NCBI GenBank assembly: GCA_905221605.1
Contig: CAJNDS010002297.1
Coordinates: 275,001-339,000 of the forward strand
Origin: Symbiodinium natans
Taxonomy: Eukaryota > Sar > Dinophyceae > Suessiales > Symbiodiniaceae
Direction: 5' to 3'
Length of the DNA stretch: 64,000 bases
The position numbers and the translations under genes are program-made. Positions within the stretch are counted from its first letter, which is position 1; each line of letters begins with the position of its first letter. The notes under the pieces are model-generated. The model saw nothing but the letters and a program-made list of their open reading frames with translations, was not told where the DNA came from and made no database searches. Shown piece by piece: positions 1 to 9,581 of this stretch.

Positions 1-119
1 ACCTCGCGACGAAACCCGCGAAGGCCCTGGCCGTTGTGCGACACCACGAAGATGATGTGCTGAATGCCGCCCCTTTCAAGGATCAAGCTGACCACAGGGA
101 ACCGAGATGCAACAGCATC
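1..119 (-). CDS. Gene B, left-edge exon (partial)
   Basis: The minus-strand frame is open from about position 119 to the window edge, and the gene continues outside. The peptide includes VVSLILERGGIQHIIFVV followed by SHNGQGLRGFRRE, an alternation of hydrophobic strand and polar loop that looks like a folded domain. A possible 3' splice site (GGTGCTCAG on the minus strand) precedes the frame near 120, and a second AG lies near 88. I do not recognise the family. Competing frames over the same bases stop sooner. Confidence 0.4.
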
Positions 120-358
120 TGAGCACCGTGCGGCCGTGAAGCGAGCAACACAACTGAACGCAACACCCTTGACATGCTGCACCCCACCACCACACCCCGA
201 AACCCAGCAACAGGAGTGGCTTTTTTCGGGAAGAAGTGGGTAGCAATTCCGTGCGACGGGCAAGAACAAGGGTTCCGCACACACACAGCTATCAACGAGC
301 TTTACTGGGCTCTGCTGCCTGGAGCTCGTGGTGGCTTCAGACATCCTAACGATCCGAC

Positions 359-421
359 GCGCCTGTACAATTGCCTGAGCACGTGTGAGATGAGCGTGGT
401 CCCCTCAATGTCGATCAAGGA
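359..421 (-). CDS. Gene B exon, 21 codons
   Basis: On the minus strand this frame follows an AG (CCCGAAG) and ends before a GTCGGA donor-like site. It contains exactly 21 codons, including IDIEGTTLISHVLRQLYRR. The peptide is a plausible amphipathic helix. Function is unknown. An earlier in-phase donor (GTGCTC) exists inside it, so the 3' boundary is uncertain. Confidence 0.35.
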
Positions 422-845
422 CTTCGGGCAGTGCCTGTGCCAAAGAGGTGCTGGGGGTTGAAGGGGACATCACTGTCATAAACCTGGAACACCTGGAACT
501 TGCGCTAAGAATCATATTGGGTTTAAGGGACCTTTCCCTCATTGCACCATCTTCCCGGTTCTTAGCAGCAATGGATCCCTCTATTCCTTGAGGGGGAGGT
601 ATGTTTTGGGGATCAGGGATGTAAGCGTTGATCCAAAGCTCCCTCCTCCGAAGTCTGGATCTTGACCCTGAAGCCCGAAGCCCTCAAGACCTAAAGACCT
701 CAAGAAATACAACCCTCAAGCCGTAAAGCCCTGAAGCCCTACAACCCTCAAGCCCTAAAGACCTAAAGACCCAAAGGCCCAAAACCCCTAAACCCTCCAG
801 CCCTACAGTCCAAACCAAAAACCGTAGGGGCCCCTAGCGCAACAC

Positions 846-938
846 CTAAAATCTCCTCAACCGCTTTAAAGGACCTCGAGTCCAGGGTCGTCGGCCGGCT
901 CGCGGCCGAGATCAGCGCTTTGGTGATGCGAGGTGCGC
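846..938 (-). CDS. Gene B exon
   Basis: The minus-strand segment lies between a GAAG|GC acceptor and a TTAG|GTGTTG donor. Its peptide includes RITKALISAASRPTTLDSRS and FKAVEEIL, a helix-like sequence rich in A, L, S and K. The poly-G/TTTAGGG-like DNA at 958-1130 would lie in the upstream intron. No family recognised. Confidence 0.4.
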
Positions 939-957
939 CTTCAGGCTTCGGGAGGTT

Positions 958-1085
958 TCGGGGGGGGGGGGGGGGGGGGGTTTTGGGGGGGGGGGGTTCG
1001 GGGTGGGTTCGGGGGGGGTTCAGAGGGGGGGGGGGGGGGGGGGGTGGGTTCGGGGGGGGTTCGGGGGGGTTTAGGGTTTTTGGTG
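958..1085. repeat. Poly-G runs with degenerate GGGTTT
   Basis: Runs of up to about 20 G alternate with TTCGGGGG and GGGTTC blocks. The poly-glycine and poly-proline ORFs across it are artefacts of composition. It could form G-quadruplexes. It lies in a presumed intron of gene B. Confidence 0.7.
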
Positions 1086-1589
1086 TTGGGGGTTTGGTGT
1101 TTCGGGTGTGGGGTTTGCGTTTAGGGTATCTCGCAACCATGTGGAAATGGCGCCCATTGGGTGCCTCAGCCGGCCGGCTCGGAATTTGGGATTAGGAGGT
1201 TGGGTGTCGAGGTTCTTGCAAGGTGTAGGGCTTTAAGGTCAAGGGTTTAAGTCGTTTAAGCCAGGGTGTCGAGGTTTAGGATGCAAGGTGTATGGTCTTA
1301 AGGTCAAGGGCTTAAGTCTTTCAGGCCTCTAGGATTTAGGGCGCAGGGCTCAGGGAGTCGGAGGGAGGCGTTCATCAAGAGGCTGCGACCGCAAACCCTA
1401 CACCGGGTAGAGGGTTTATAGTTTGAATCTTCAATCCCTACAGACAACCCATTCAAAGCCCTCACCTCTACACCTTTGCCAGCGCGGCGGAAGACTCCAA
1501 GACTTCTGCAGGCTTCGGGCTCAGGGTTCAGCAAGGTTTAGCAGGGTTTCGGGTTTCGGGTTTAGGGCTTAAGCGTTCCGAGTGCGAAA

Positions 1590-1770
1590 TCTCTTACATT
1601 AGAGCAGATGGTTCGGCAGGCTTTGCAGCTTTGAGCAAAAAGCAACATCCCAACGTTCAACAGCACCCGAACTCTGACGCCGCAAAGGGCTGAGGGGTGC
1701 AAGTGTTCCGGCCTGATGCCACCGCTGGGGTCTTGGCCATCCGCGCAGCTAAGAGCCCACTTCCGGGAGG
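1590..1770 (-). CDS. Possible gene B exon(s), unassigned
   Basis: The minus-strand frame is open and reads through SGGIRPEHLHPSALCGVRVR and VLLNVGMLLFAQSCKACRTI, the latter moderately hydrophobic. Splice sites were not assigned. The opposite strand is also open here, so strand assignment rests mainly on the minus-strand neighbours. Confidence 0.25.
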
Positions 1771-2689
1771 ATTGGAGGCTTTTGGTTTGTGGGGGGGGAG
1801 GGTGTTGGGGGGGGTGGGTGGTGTCATTCGAGCCTTGGGGGGTTCTGGAGAATAAGGGGGGGCTTCTTGCGGTCAAAGCTAGCTCGTGCTTGCAATGCCA
1901 CGACAGATCTGGAGATCGCCTGATCCCGCATAGAGCTCGGGTTCTGCCCCGGCTTTCAGCTCATGGATGGCGCGATTTCGGGCCGGCGATGCAAAAGTCA
2001 GGTTTGAGGATGATCCGGCCTTGCAGAAATGGTGCCGAGACCACAGAAAAGAAGGAGACAGGAGCAATGTCCTCAGCTATAATAGTAGCTTCGGTGCTTG
2101 CAGAACTGCTTGTGCAGGGAAGAGTGCCTCAATCGAACGGCATGGCTTCGACGAAACTCGGCCTGATCTGTTTTACAAACGCGTCAGCAGGATCCTCCAC
2201 CTACTCGCATAAGCGAGCCTACATTGCATATGAATCTCGCGTTGCGGCATAGCGCACCCAGCGACATCAAAGAAACTCACATCCAGGCTCCGCATCACTC
2301 ACCTCAGTCTCCGCGCAAACGCCCCATGGCACCCTGAAGTGTGAGGTCTTGGGGTGACAGGTCTGAAGTCTCTCGTGTTTAGTGTGGAAATTAGGGTCTA
2401 GTACCACTGACACTTGCATGGCTGAAGGGTCGAGAGTGACAGCTACTTCATCCGACCAAGACGCCCTTCTTGTCAAGACCTTCCTCCTCCCAAGCTCGCG
2501 CACATCGCGCGCGCTCGTGCTTGGTGGCAGAGTCCAAAAGCATCTGAAACGAGAAAACCTCGGGCAATGGCAAGCTTGACATCATGACCTCCAGCTTCAT
2601 TGAATTTGAGCAACACCAGAGCTGCTGGGCTAAGGACTCCTGCCATCCAGCACTGATTGCTAAACCTTCAACACTGCAAACCTCAACTC

Positions 2690-2885
2690 AAGCCCTGAAA
2701 CCCTCAAAACCCTCAAAACCCTCAAAACCCTCAAAACCCTCCAAAACCCTCCAAAACCCTCAAAAACCCTCCAAAACCCTCCAAAACCCTCCAAAACCCT
2801 CAAAAACCCTCAAAAACCCTCCCCTCAAAAAACCCTCAAAAACCCTCAAAAACCCTCAAAAATCCTCAAAAATCCTCAAAGCCTC
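2690..2885. repeat. AAAACCCTC minisatellite, telomere-derived
   Basis: About twenty copies of a 9-10 bp unit (CAAAACCCTC, CAAAAACCCTC, CCAAAACCCT) form the longest degenerate telomere-like array on the left. The unit is CCCTAAA-like with expanded A runs and an added C. ORFs reading KPSKPSKPS are translations of the repeat and not genes. Confidence 0.85.
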
Positions 2886-2993
2886 AAATCCTCAGACAGC
2901 CTCCCAGCCCAAAAGCCCCATGCCTGATCTGTGTATAGAAGGCGAGGGGCCGACGCTAGCAAGGCTCCAATGATCCTAGCCCGGCGGCTCTTC

Positions 2994-3066
2994 TCGGGTT
3001 TCGGGTTTAGGGTTTAGGGTTTAAGATCCAGGGTTTAGGGTTAAGTTTCGGGTTTAGGGTTTAGAG
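2994..3066. repeat. TTTAGGG/TTTCGGG array
   Basis: A short array of the plant/dinoflagellate-type telomere heptamer with TTTCGGG and TTAAG variants, in TTTAGGG orientation on the + strand. It lies in a presumed gene B intron. Confidence 0.8.
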
Positions 3067-3290
3067 GAATAGGGTGTTAAGGGCTCATGGGGGGTGTTTG
3101 GGGCTCATAGCCCCGCAAGCCTTTACCAAACTGGCCCCCTACCACTTAAACCCTCTGAAACGTTGCATAAATGGGATCCTCCGAATCTTAAGAAGGCGAA
3201 AGACTTTCCCTGGCAAGCTGTTAAAACGCGGCTCGGGGCGCACAAAAAAACGAGAGAGCAAGGTGGAAACCGGTGTAGTGCAAATTTTGG

Positions 3291-3393
3291 GGGGGTTTGG
3301 GGGGTTTGGGGGGTTTGGGTGGTGTTGGACACAAGGACCCAAGGGTGGGTCCCTATCCCTAAACCCTAAACCCTAAACCCTAAACCCTAAACC
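3291..3393. repeat. GGGGTTTGGG run then CCCTAAA x5
   Basis: A GGGGGGTTT run (3291-3322) is followed about 35 bp later by five perfect CCCTAAA units (3357-3393). The two blocks are in opposite orientation, which suggests independent seeding rather than one expansion. Confidence 0.8.
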
Positions 3394-3655
3394 ATTCTGG
3401 GAAGGTCCGCCAGCCCAACCCGCGCACCCTGGACATCGCAAGTTTTTGTTGGCTTCATGGTTGGCTCCATCCCTGTGCAATCATACTGCATATCGTAAGA
3501 CTCAGCATGGTAATTCGTAGTAATAACTCGAGTTCATTCTCAGAATGAATCTGGTTCAAGAATTCAGAACTCATAAAATAGCAATCCAAAATAGTAACCA
3601 CGGTAGAACTAGGCCCCCAAACCCCTGAAACCCCACAGGTTGAGCCCCGGCACAC

Positions 3656-3709
3656 GAAGATGGCCGTGTGGAACACGGAGTCGCGGATAATCCTTGCGTT
3701 GAAGGAATG
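3656..3709 (-). CDS. Gene B exon, 18 codons
   Basis: On the minus strand an ATAAG acceptor precedes exactly 18 codons (HSFNARIIRDSVFHTAIF), and a GTGTGC donor follows. The upstream intron contains three telomere-type heptamers at 3721-3743. The exon is phase 0, like many others in this gene. Function unknown. Confidence 0.5.
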
Positions 3710-3720
3710 CTTATAGCCCG

Positions 3721-3743
3721 AAAACCCTAAACCCTAAACCCTA
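3721..3743. repeat. CCCTAAA x3 in intron
   Basis: Three CCCTAAA units lie 12 bp upstream (on the minus strand) of the acceptor of the 3656-3709 exon, so within the intron. Confidence 0.75.
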
Positions 3744-3959
3744 GCATCCTTGAGGCTGAATCTGTAAAGACTTTGGGAACTTGAGGGAGAGGTTAGGCAG
3801 ACTTTCGGGACTCTGGGGTCTATAGGGCCTGCCAGCTTCTTTTCTAGGACATCCCCAGGTTCCGAGATGGCTTTGTGTCGGCTTTAGAGAGCTGGCTCCC
3901 TTGTGTGGGGATATGGGTGCAGCTCGGCGCCTAACGGTCAGGGCCACACGTGACCGGCC

Positions 3960-4085
3960 AGTAGCTCAAACATGTATGAGCAGCAGCGAAACGGACCCAC
4001 AATCCGTGACATAAATGCCTTTCCGAGAGTCTTGCACGTGAGCAAGCTCTTCGATCCGCATGTCTGCTCGATGGGCTCAGAAAAG
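3960..4085. other. Coding-like island, strand unresolved
   Basis: Both strands are open and protein-like here. The plus strand reads MYEQQRNGPTIRDINAFPRV and the minus strand reads ADMRIEELAHVQDSRKGIYV. The neighbours are all minus-strand exons, which favours minus. Telomere-type heptamers follow at 4103-4125. Confidence 0.3.
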
Positions 4086-4284
4086 CCTCACTGCAGCCCT
4101 ATAAGCCCTAAACCCTAAACCCGAACCCTACATCCTCAACACCAACAACCCGGAAGTCCAACACCCTGAGCCTTTCAGCCCAAAGCACTGGGTACCTGAA
4201 GCTCCCGGACTCAGGGTTTTCGTGGTGCAGGTGCTCTGCGAGATATCTGGTGCTCTGCGAGGCTTTAGGGCATAGGGTGGAGGG

Positions 4285-4440
4285 GGTCGTCCTAGATTCA
4301 TAAGGTGAGCCATGAAGTTCCGAAGCAGCTTCAAAAACCCCTGAAAACCCCCTGAGTCCGAGGGGCCGAACGTCTTCAGGAAGACCTTGAAGATGGAGAG
4401 CACCTGTAAGTCAAACTCTACCACGACCGTCCTAACCCAA
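4285..4440 (-). CDS. Possible gene B exon(s)
   Basis: The minus-strand frame includes RTVVVEFDLQVLSIFKVFLK and FLKLLRNFMAHLMN, both hydrophobic-amphipathic. The middle part (SGGFQG) may be intronic. Boundaries not assigned. Confidence 0.3.
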
Positions 4441-4566
4441 AGGTGGGCACTAGGCGTTATGGGGCTTAGCGACTGAGCAAAACAGCAATCGAGCAAACAC
4501 CAACTGCCCTGGCACTGGCATATGTCACAAACGGCCATGTGTGCAAACCATTTCTTTCAGCGTTTG

Positions 4567-4624
4567 CCCCCCCCCCCCCCCCCCGGCGCCCGCATGCGGG
4601 CACCCCGGCGGGGGGGGGGGGGGG
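4567..4624. other. Poly-C / palindrome / poly-G hairpin
   Basis: A run of about 18 C is followed by a perfect 14-bp palindrome (GCCCGCATGCGGGC, about 4587-4600) and then a run of about 16 G. A single strand could fold into a long C:G stem around the palindrome. It lies between candidate exons of gene B. Confidence 0.75.
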
Positions 4625-4858
4625 AGGTGTGCAAAAAAACCTGACAAGGCAGCAAGTCTTGCTGAAGGAGCTAACGCATCAACGTTCATCAACGTTCCAA
4701 GGAACGACCCGGATCCAACACCTAACAAGAATTCCACTCCGCAAGGCTAGTTCAGTGCGAAGCATGGACCCAATTTTGTCAAAATCAGCAGCCTAGTTGG
4801 GTGCGTAAAAATCTACATGGGCCCAAAACCCCAATGAGTGGTCATGGGCTGACAAGCT

Positions 4859-4935
4859 AAACCCCTAAACCCCTAAACCCCTAAAACCCTAAAACCCTAA
4901 AACCCTAAACCCCTGAACCCCTGAACCCCTAAACT
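4859..4935. repeat. CCCCTAAA / AAAACCCT octamer array
   Basis: Telomere-like units with an extra C (CCCCTAAA) or extra A (AAAACCCT) and CCCCTGAA variants occupy the intron downstream (minus strand) of the 4958-5051 exon. Confidence 0.8.
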
Positions 4936-4957
4936 TTCGGGCAACTTCTTCGCGCAC

Positions 4958-5051
4958 CGAGACCCTGGTCCACCCCCGAGGCTCCGGCGGCAGTGCAGAC
5001 GGCTTCGTCGCCAATGAGGTAGATCTTCGAGCAGCCGGCGCCAAAGAAGGC
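4958..5051 (-). CDS. Gene B exon, well-bounded
   Basis: The acceptor on the minus strand reads CCCTAAACAACAG|GCC, so the telomere-type repeat abuts the 3' splice site. The donor is TCTCG|GTGCGC. The frame begins in phase 0 and reads AFFGAGCSKIYLIGDEAVCT followed by AAGASGVDQGL, rich in small residues with a central hydrophobic strand. Codons favour G/C at position three. Family not recognised, but this is one of the clearest exons in the window. Confidence 0.6.
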
Positions 5052-5056
5052 CTGTT

Positions 5057-5106
5057 GTTTAGGGTTTTTGGTTCAGGGTTTAGGGGCTAGGGTTCAGGCT
5101 TTAGGG
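5057..5106. repeat. Degenerate TTTAGGG in intron
   Basis: Imperfect TTTAGGG, TTCAGGG and TTTAGGGG copies lie directly upstream (minus strand) of the 4958-5051 exon. They supply the CCCTAAAC next to its acceptor. Confidence 0.75.
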
Positions 5107-5701
5107 AGGGTATGATCTGATTTCAAGCTAGATTCAAGACAGGGTGCTGCTTCGCCCTTGGCATCTATTCGAGGGACTCGAAATCAAGCCCTTTCCAAAT
5201 GCGAAACACCTAAAAACGGAGCCTTTAGATCCCATACATGCTCCAGACCCTAGCGCACTATGTGTAAGAATCTGCATGCGCAGGACAGCATTGCGATAAT
5301 CGGAGGCCAGGCCCATAGGATGGATTTTTATTGGTCATGTCTGGGCAACTTCCGACACCCGTACACCCCAAAGATGACAGAGCGCCCCAGGGTGTGCGGA
5401 GGTCCGAGGGCGCAACAGGAAGATTCTACATTCGCCTAATTCCGATTCAGGGTTTGCCTCATGGAGTAGGGTAGTCATTGGGCAGGCAATGAGAAGTCTT
5501 GATCAGGACCGGTGCCTTGTGGCCCACTGTCAGGCAAAGCATCACACAGTGCTACACAAGCTGGGACACGAGATGCCACAGCCGATGCATGCAACAGCAT
5601 GAGAGATACAGGCATGCGGGACATCGTAGCAAGAATGCATAGCTTGCACAGCCTAACCCGGCATGACGCGGCATGAACCTGAAAGTCAGGAATCATAAGC
5701 C

Positions 5702-5820
5702 GTTTAGGGTTTAGGGTTTAGGGCTTAGGGCTTAGGGTTTAGGGTTTAGGGTTTAGGGTTTTGGGGTTAGGGTTTAGGGATTAGGGTTTAGGGTTTAGGG
5801 TTTAGGGTTTAGGGTTTAGG
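5702..5820. repeat. TTTAGGG array, about 16 units
   Basis: One of the longest near-perfect arrays, mostly TTTAGGG with a few TTAGGGC and TTTTGGGG variants. On the minus strand it begins right after a candidate membrane exon (5838-5889). Confidence 0.9.
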
Positions 5821-5837
5821 GAAACCCCGATTATTGC

Positions 5838-5889
5838 CTGGATGCCCGTGAGCAGGCAGATGACCAGTGAGATGATGAACCTCGCGCGT
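5838..5889 (-). CDS. Gene B exon, membrane-like
   Basis: The minus-strand acceptor ACCCAG precedes the exon and a GC donor (CCAG|GCAATA) follows. The peptide RARFIISLVICLLTGIQ is a hydrophobic span typical of a transmembrane helix. GC donors are known to be common in dinoflagellate genes. The frame continues as AIIG if the donor is not used. Confidence 0.45.
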
Positions 5890-6157
5890 CTGGGTTGCGG
5901 ATGTAAGGGTTGTTCAAACTCAACGCTCGTTGTCTAGAGGGCCATGTCATAAGGAATCCTATTCAATAAGGTGGATGATAGCGGGATCCCTAACTTAGGC
6001 CAACCCCAATTTCAGGGCATGGGGTTCGGCGACGAGCCTTCAGCCCTCAACCAACGGCCAAAGCCCTAAAACACTGAAACCCTACAACCCCCCCCCCCTT
6101 TAGAAACCCCGAAAAAACTGGGCAGCTTCCATCGGGTGGCATGATCAGGACAACGAC

Positions 6158-6226
6158 CTGCGCTAGCAGAAGCAGCGACCAGAAGCAAAGGTGCCCACTG
6201 GTGCAGCTGCGGCAGCAGGCCTCATT
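6158..6226 (-). CDS. Gene B exon, 23 codons, membrane-like
   Basis: The minus-strand segment between CCGAAG| and |GTCGTT holds exactly 23 codons. It reads CCRSCTSGHLCFWSLLLLAQ and is Cys-rich, then hydrophobic. Together with 5838-5889 it suggests a multi-pass membrane protein. Confidence 0.5.
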
Positions 6227-6292
6227 CTTCGGCTGTTCAGTTTTTTGGGGGGTCTTGGGCCGTTTTGGGGCTTGGGGGCCTTAGAGGTTCGG

Positions 6293-6333
6293 GTTTAGGG
6301 TGTAGGGCTTTAGGGTTTAGGGTTTAGGGTTGT
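6293..6333. repeat. TTTAGGG in intron
   Basis: Five or so TTTAGGG/TGTAGGG units upstream (minus strand) of the 6158-6226 exon. Confidence 0.75.
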
Positions 6334-6576
6334 GGGCTACCTCTGAAACACTAATCCCCTGGGCCTTAAACTCCTGGGCCCGATAAGCCTACTACTCATA
6401 AACAAGTATCTACAGCCCCGAAACCCAAGGCGTAACACTTCTCAGGAGTCTTACAGTGGGGGAAATTGCTTAGAAGCTGACTCTACATCCCCGTAAGCCC
6501 AAAAAGCATCGACGGTACTTCGGTGCTCGAGGTTTAGTCTAGGAAGCCAAGATAAGCCCCTAGCGAGGCAAGGCAC

Positions 6577-6654
6577 CAAGCAGCTGCCACAGCAAGTCCT
6601 GATTCTTTCGAAGAAGGTCCGCGGCGGCTCGTACTCGGACTCCGGGATGTCTGC
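6577..6654 (-). CDS. Gene B exon, 26 codons
   Basis: The minus-strand acceptor is GGTCCAG|GCA and the donor is CTTG|GTGCCT. The exon is 78 nt, phase 0, and reads ADIPESEYEPPRTFFERIRT then CCGSCL. The acidic-proline start and FFERIR are typical of a cytosolic linker before a membrane span. Two other exons of this gene are also exactly 78 nt. Confidence 0.6.
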
Positions 6655-6748
6655 CTGGACCATGCAGAAGGACTCAGGGGTTCGGAGTTCAGGGTTCAGA
6701 GTATCGGGTTCGTGGTTTAGGGATCATGGTGCGACTCTGATTACTCAC

Positions 6749-6824
6749 AGCTCTGACAGCTCGCAGAAGGAAGGGTGCCTTCGGACCACCAAACCATCCG
6801 TTGGCCCAGAAGCCATAGAAGAGC
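6749..6824 (-). CDS. Gene B exon with strong splice sites
   Basis: The acceptor has a textbook pyrimidine tract (TTTCTGCCTTTTTCTCAG) and the donor is GTGAGT, both on the minus strand. One frame reads LFYGFWANGWFGGPKAPFLL and another reads ALLWLLGQRMVWWSEG, so phase is unresolved (76 nt). Either peptide is hydrophobic or aromatic. Confidence 0.5.
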
Positions 6825-7078
6825 CTGAGAAAAAGGCAGAAATCCGCACCCTAAACCTTTTCGAGGGCCATCGGGATTTGGATTTAGGCTGAACTTTAGC
6901 TAGCCTAGCGGACGTTGGGCGCACTCAACCCATCGGGTTGGCATGGGGCTTTTGGCTTCGACTGTAGGTGTGCACCCATGACTGCCGCCACAACCCCCCC
7001 CCCCGCCACCTGTCTTCGCGCAACCAGCGAAGCACCCGAAAAACCCCCAAAAAGTCTGCAGCCCGCAGGTGTCGTCAC

Positions 7079-7132
7079 CTAACACGAGCCCCAAAATCAA
7101 GAAATCACTGCAGGCAGGCGGGCATTGTGAAG
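7079..7132 (-). CDS. Gene B exon
   Basis: The minus-strand acceptor is strong (TTTGTCTTCTTCTTCCTCTTCAG) and the donor is TTAG|GTGACG. The open frame reads SQCPPACSDFLILGLVL. If instead the pyrimidine tract were coding it would read YFVFFFLFSFTMPA, so the intron reading is preferred. Confidence 0.4.
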
Positions 7133-7241
7133 CTGAAGAGGAAGAAGAAGACAAAGTAGGTAATCCACACTATCCTCAGCTCCAAGATGTACAGATTCGG
7201 GCATGGGGTCTGGGAGTTTTTGGGGGGTTTTGGGGCTTTGA

Positions 7242-7308
7242 AACCCTAAACCCTAAACCCTAAACCCTAAACCCTAAACCCTAAACCCTAAACCCTAAAC
7301 CCTAAACC
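7242..7308. repeat. CCCTAAA x9, perfect
   Basis: A nine-unit perfect CCCTAAA array. It faces the TTTAGGG array at 7386-7562 in opposite orientation, with a short coding-like exon between them. Confidence 0.92.
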
Positions 7309-7324
7309 CCGGCTTGGCGTCTTG

Positions 7325-7374
7325 TACAGCTTGGCAATCTTCTCCATGAGCGGAGGCGCTTTGAGTCCAAGCAT
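7325..7374 (-). CDS. Gene B micro-exon between opposed telomere arrays
   Basis: The minus-strand acceptor is CCCCCAAACGGCAG|ATG. The peptide reads MLGLKAPPLMEKIAKLYK, a clear amphipathic helix. The 3' boundary is uncertain (GA, GC and GT options within 12 bp). Telomere-type arrays flank it within about 15 bp on both sides. Confidence 0.5.
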
Positions 7375-7385
7375 CTGCCGTTTGG

Positions 7386-7562
7386 GGGTTTAGGGTTTAG
7401 GGTTTAGGGTTTAGGTTTAGAGTTTAGGGTTTAGCGTTTAGGGTTTAGGGCTTAGGGCTTAGGGCTTAGGGCTTAGGGCTTAGGGCTTAGGGCTTAGGGC
7501 TTAGGGCTTAGGGCTTAGGGCTTAGGGCTTAGGGCTTAGGGCTTAGGGCTTAGGGTTTAGGG
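7386..7562. repeat. TTTAGGG then homogeneous TTAGGGC array
   Basis: Five or more TTTAGGG units grade into about 16 perfect tandem TTAGGGC units (7446-7556). The variant block is homogeneous, so it spread as a unit after the variant arose. Confidence 0.92.
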
Positions 7563-7924
7563 TGGGGGGCCTTTGGGCTTCGGGTTTAGGGTCTAAGGGT
7601 TTAGGGGTTGAGCATGATCAAAGAGCGTGTGACAAATTGGTACCCTTGTCGGCAGGCAGCTTGTGCGGTAGATGCCCAAGGGCCCAAAAGGGTGAAAGGC
7701 TCAAGACACAAGGTTCTTTCAATTGGCGTGCCTCCCAGGAACATGGCGCTGACTAGGCCATGTCATCCCTGCCCACCTGCCTGCGAGATGGAGTTGATGA
7801 CCCCACTAATGGTGGATACTTCCTTCCTGGCACGTACGGCGGGGGTGCGTTGGAACTCTTTATTTCAGACCCGGGTTGGGGTAGCTCGGTTGTCTCGTTG
7901 CACCCACAGAAGAGCGAAGAGAGC

Positions 7925-8060
7925 AAGCGAGAGAGAGAGAGAGAGAGCGAGAGAAAGAGAGCGCGAGAGAGACAGAGAAACAGAGAGAGAGAGAGAGAGA
8001 GCGAGAGAGCGACAGAGAGAGCGAGCGAGATGGAGAAAGAGAGAGAGAGAGATAGACCTA
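7925..8060. repeat. GA-rich microsatellite
   Basis: An interrupted (GA)n tract with GC and CA interruptions. The Arg/Glu-rich ORFs across it reflect composition. Confidence 0.85.
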
Positions 8061-8215
8061 GGCCCGAGGCTTCAGGTCATTTTTGACATTCTTGGATGTA
8101 AGCTTTGTTCTGAATTAAGGTCTCGTTTTGTGTATTTTGTTGGGGGCCACAGGGGTATTCCGGTATCTGGAACCCTAATGTAGAGCATCCGCCTTACAGG
8201 CTCGGCACTTCCACG

Positions 8216-8338
8216 TGTCCAAATGTGTTGGGGCTTCACGGCTTGCATTCTGACAAGCGGCTTCGCTGTCGACAAAGCCTTGATCACCTTTTCAGAGAAG
8301 TCAGGGCAGAAGGATTCTTGGAAACTGCCCACAGGTGT
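8216..8338 (-). CDS. Gene B exon
   Basis: The minus-strand acceptor TTTTGCTGTCAG starts a phase-0 frame TPVGSFQESFCPDFSEK. An in-phase donor at AAG|GTGATC would end it at 8288 (17 codons). If read through, the frame continues VIKALSTAKPLVRMQAVKPQ to a GTGGAA donor near 8216. Function unknown. Confidence 0.45.
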
Positions 8339-8665
8339 CTGACAGCAAAACACCCTACCACAAACCCTCCTGAGTCGTAAACCCTAAGCCCGAAATCTAA
8401 ATCTGACCCAGAGTACGCAGAGAGAGGACATGTACCAATAGGTATGGTACATTTCGCAATCTGTTTAGGGCATACGGACTGCTTTAAACTCTGACGCCGC
8501 AACCTTTCAACAGCCCACGGGGGCCAAATTGGAACCTTAACCCCCAAGAACCTCCTGAAGTTAGAGCGCTTCAGGGGGGGCACCATCGTCTCCAACAAGT
8601 GCAGAAAGCGGCTCTCGGGCTTGGGACGAAAGTTTCGGGTCTCTCAACTCAACCCTTAAAAGCAC

Positions 8666-8759
8666 CTGGGGAAGAGCGCTCTGCAAATCCTTCATGGTGT
8701 CCGTGAGGAAGGTGGTCCCCCCACTCAGGTGCATGGTGTAGTCCTTAGGCAGGTCAGCC
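8666..8759 (-). CDS. Gene B exon
   Basis: The minus-strand acceptor is GAGAG|GGC and the donor is CCCCAG|GTGCTT. The peptide reads ADLPKDYTMHLSGGTTFLTD then TMKDLQSALPQ. The composition and clean donor make this a convincing exon. No family recognised. Confidence 0.5.
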
Positions 8760-9274
8760 CTCTCAAACCCCAACAGACACCCAACAACACCGAGCTGTTA
8801 TTTGGAAGCATCTCTCTATCCTTCTTCCTTAGAACAGGGGCACCAGAAAAAGAGAAGACAGGAAACCCTTAAGGTTCAGAGTTCAGGGCCCTTTCGAACC
8901 TGAAGGGGATGGCATCAGTCAGTACCCACCACAACCCTAGGCCGTTTAGAGCGCAAGGATTGAAGTTTCGGTTTAAGGTATACCTCAACCAGATTCCTCA
9001 AAGTGCCAGCACTGTAGGGTTATAGCTTAGGCTGCATAGGGCTTGGCTACTCAACGGGCTCTTGGTCCAGGTTGCTGTCTCTGGGATCGATTTGCATGCA
9101 GCAGCATTGCCTGCCGAGCACCTGGATTGTGCTACATCGTCGCTCTCTCGTAAAGTGTCTTCAATCGCATCCCCCCTATGATCCCTTTAAGCTTTTAGGG
9201 CTTAGTCTCATCATCTTGGGGCCTTCACCAAAAATCGGAGCCTCGAGCCCCCCTGAACCCCCAAACCCGTGCAA

Positions 9275-9332
9275 GGTACTGGACGGAGGCGATGCCCTCA
9301 TCGATGAGCTCCCCGGAGAGGAGGACCATGTC
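9275..9332 (-). CDS. Gene B exon
   Basis: The minus-strand acceptor AAGCCTGCAG|GAC starts a phase-0 frame DMVLLSGELIDEGIASVQYL. The 3' end is uncertain. Alternating hydrophobic and acidic residues suggest a helix in a folded domain. Confidence 0.45.
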
Positions 9333-9581
9333 CTGCAGGCTTCCTGGAGGGCCGGCTTCGGTTCGGGTCTAGGGCTTGAGGCGGGCTTGAGGGGGTTCTC
9401 GTGTTGTTTTTAGGGGCTTAGGGAAGTTTAGGGCTTAGTGCTTAGGGTTTTGGATTTGGAAGCTGCGTTCTGTTTGGAGCCAGTGAACCGTCACATACAA
9501 CACAAAGCCGCGTGTGTTTATCTGGAAGCCCTCACACCTTGAGGATATGCACAGGAAGAAGACGCCTACGTTCACGGCAAC

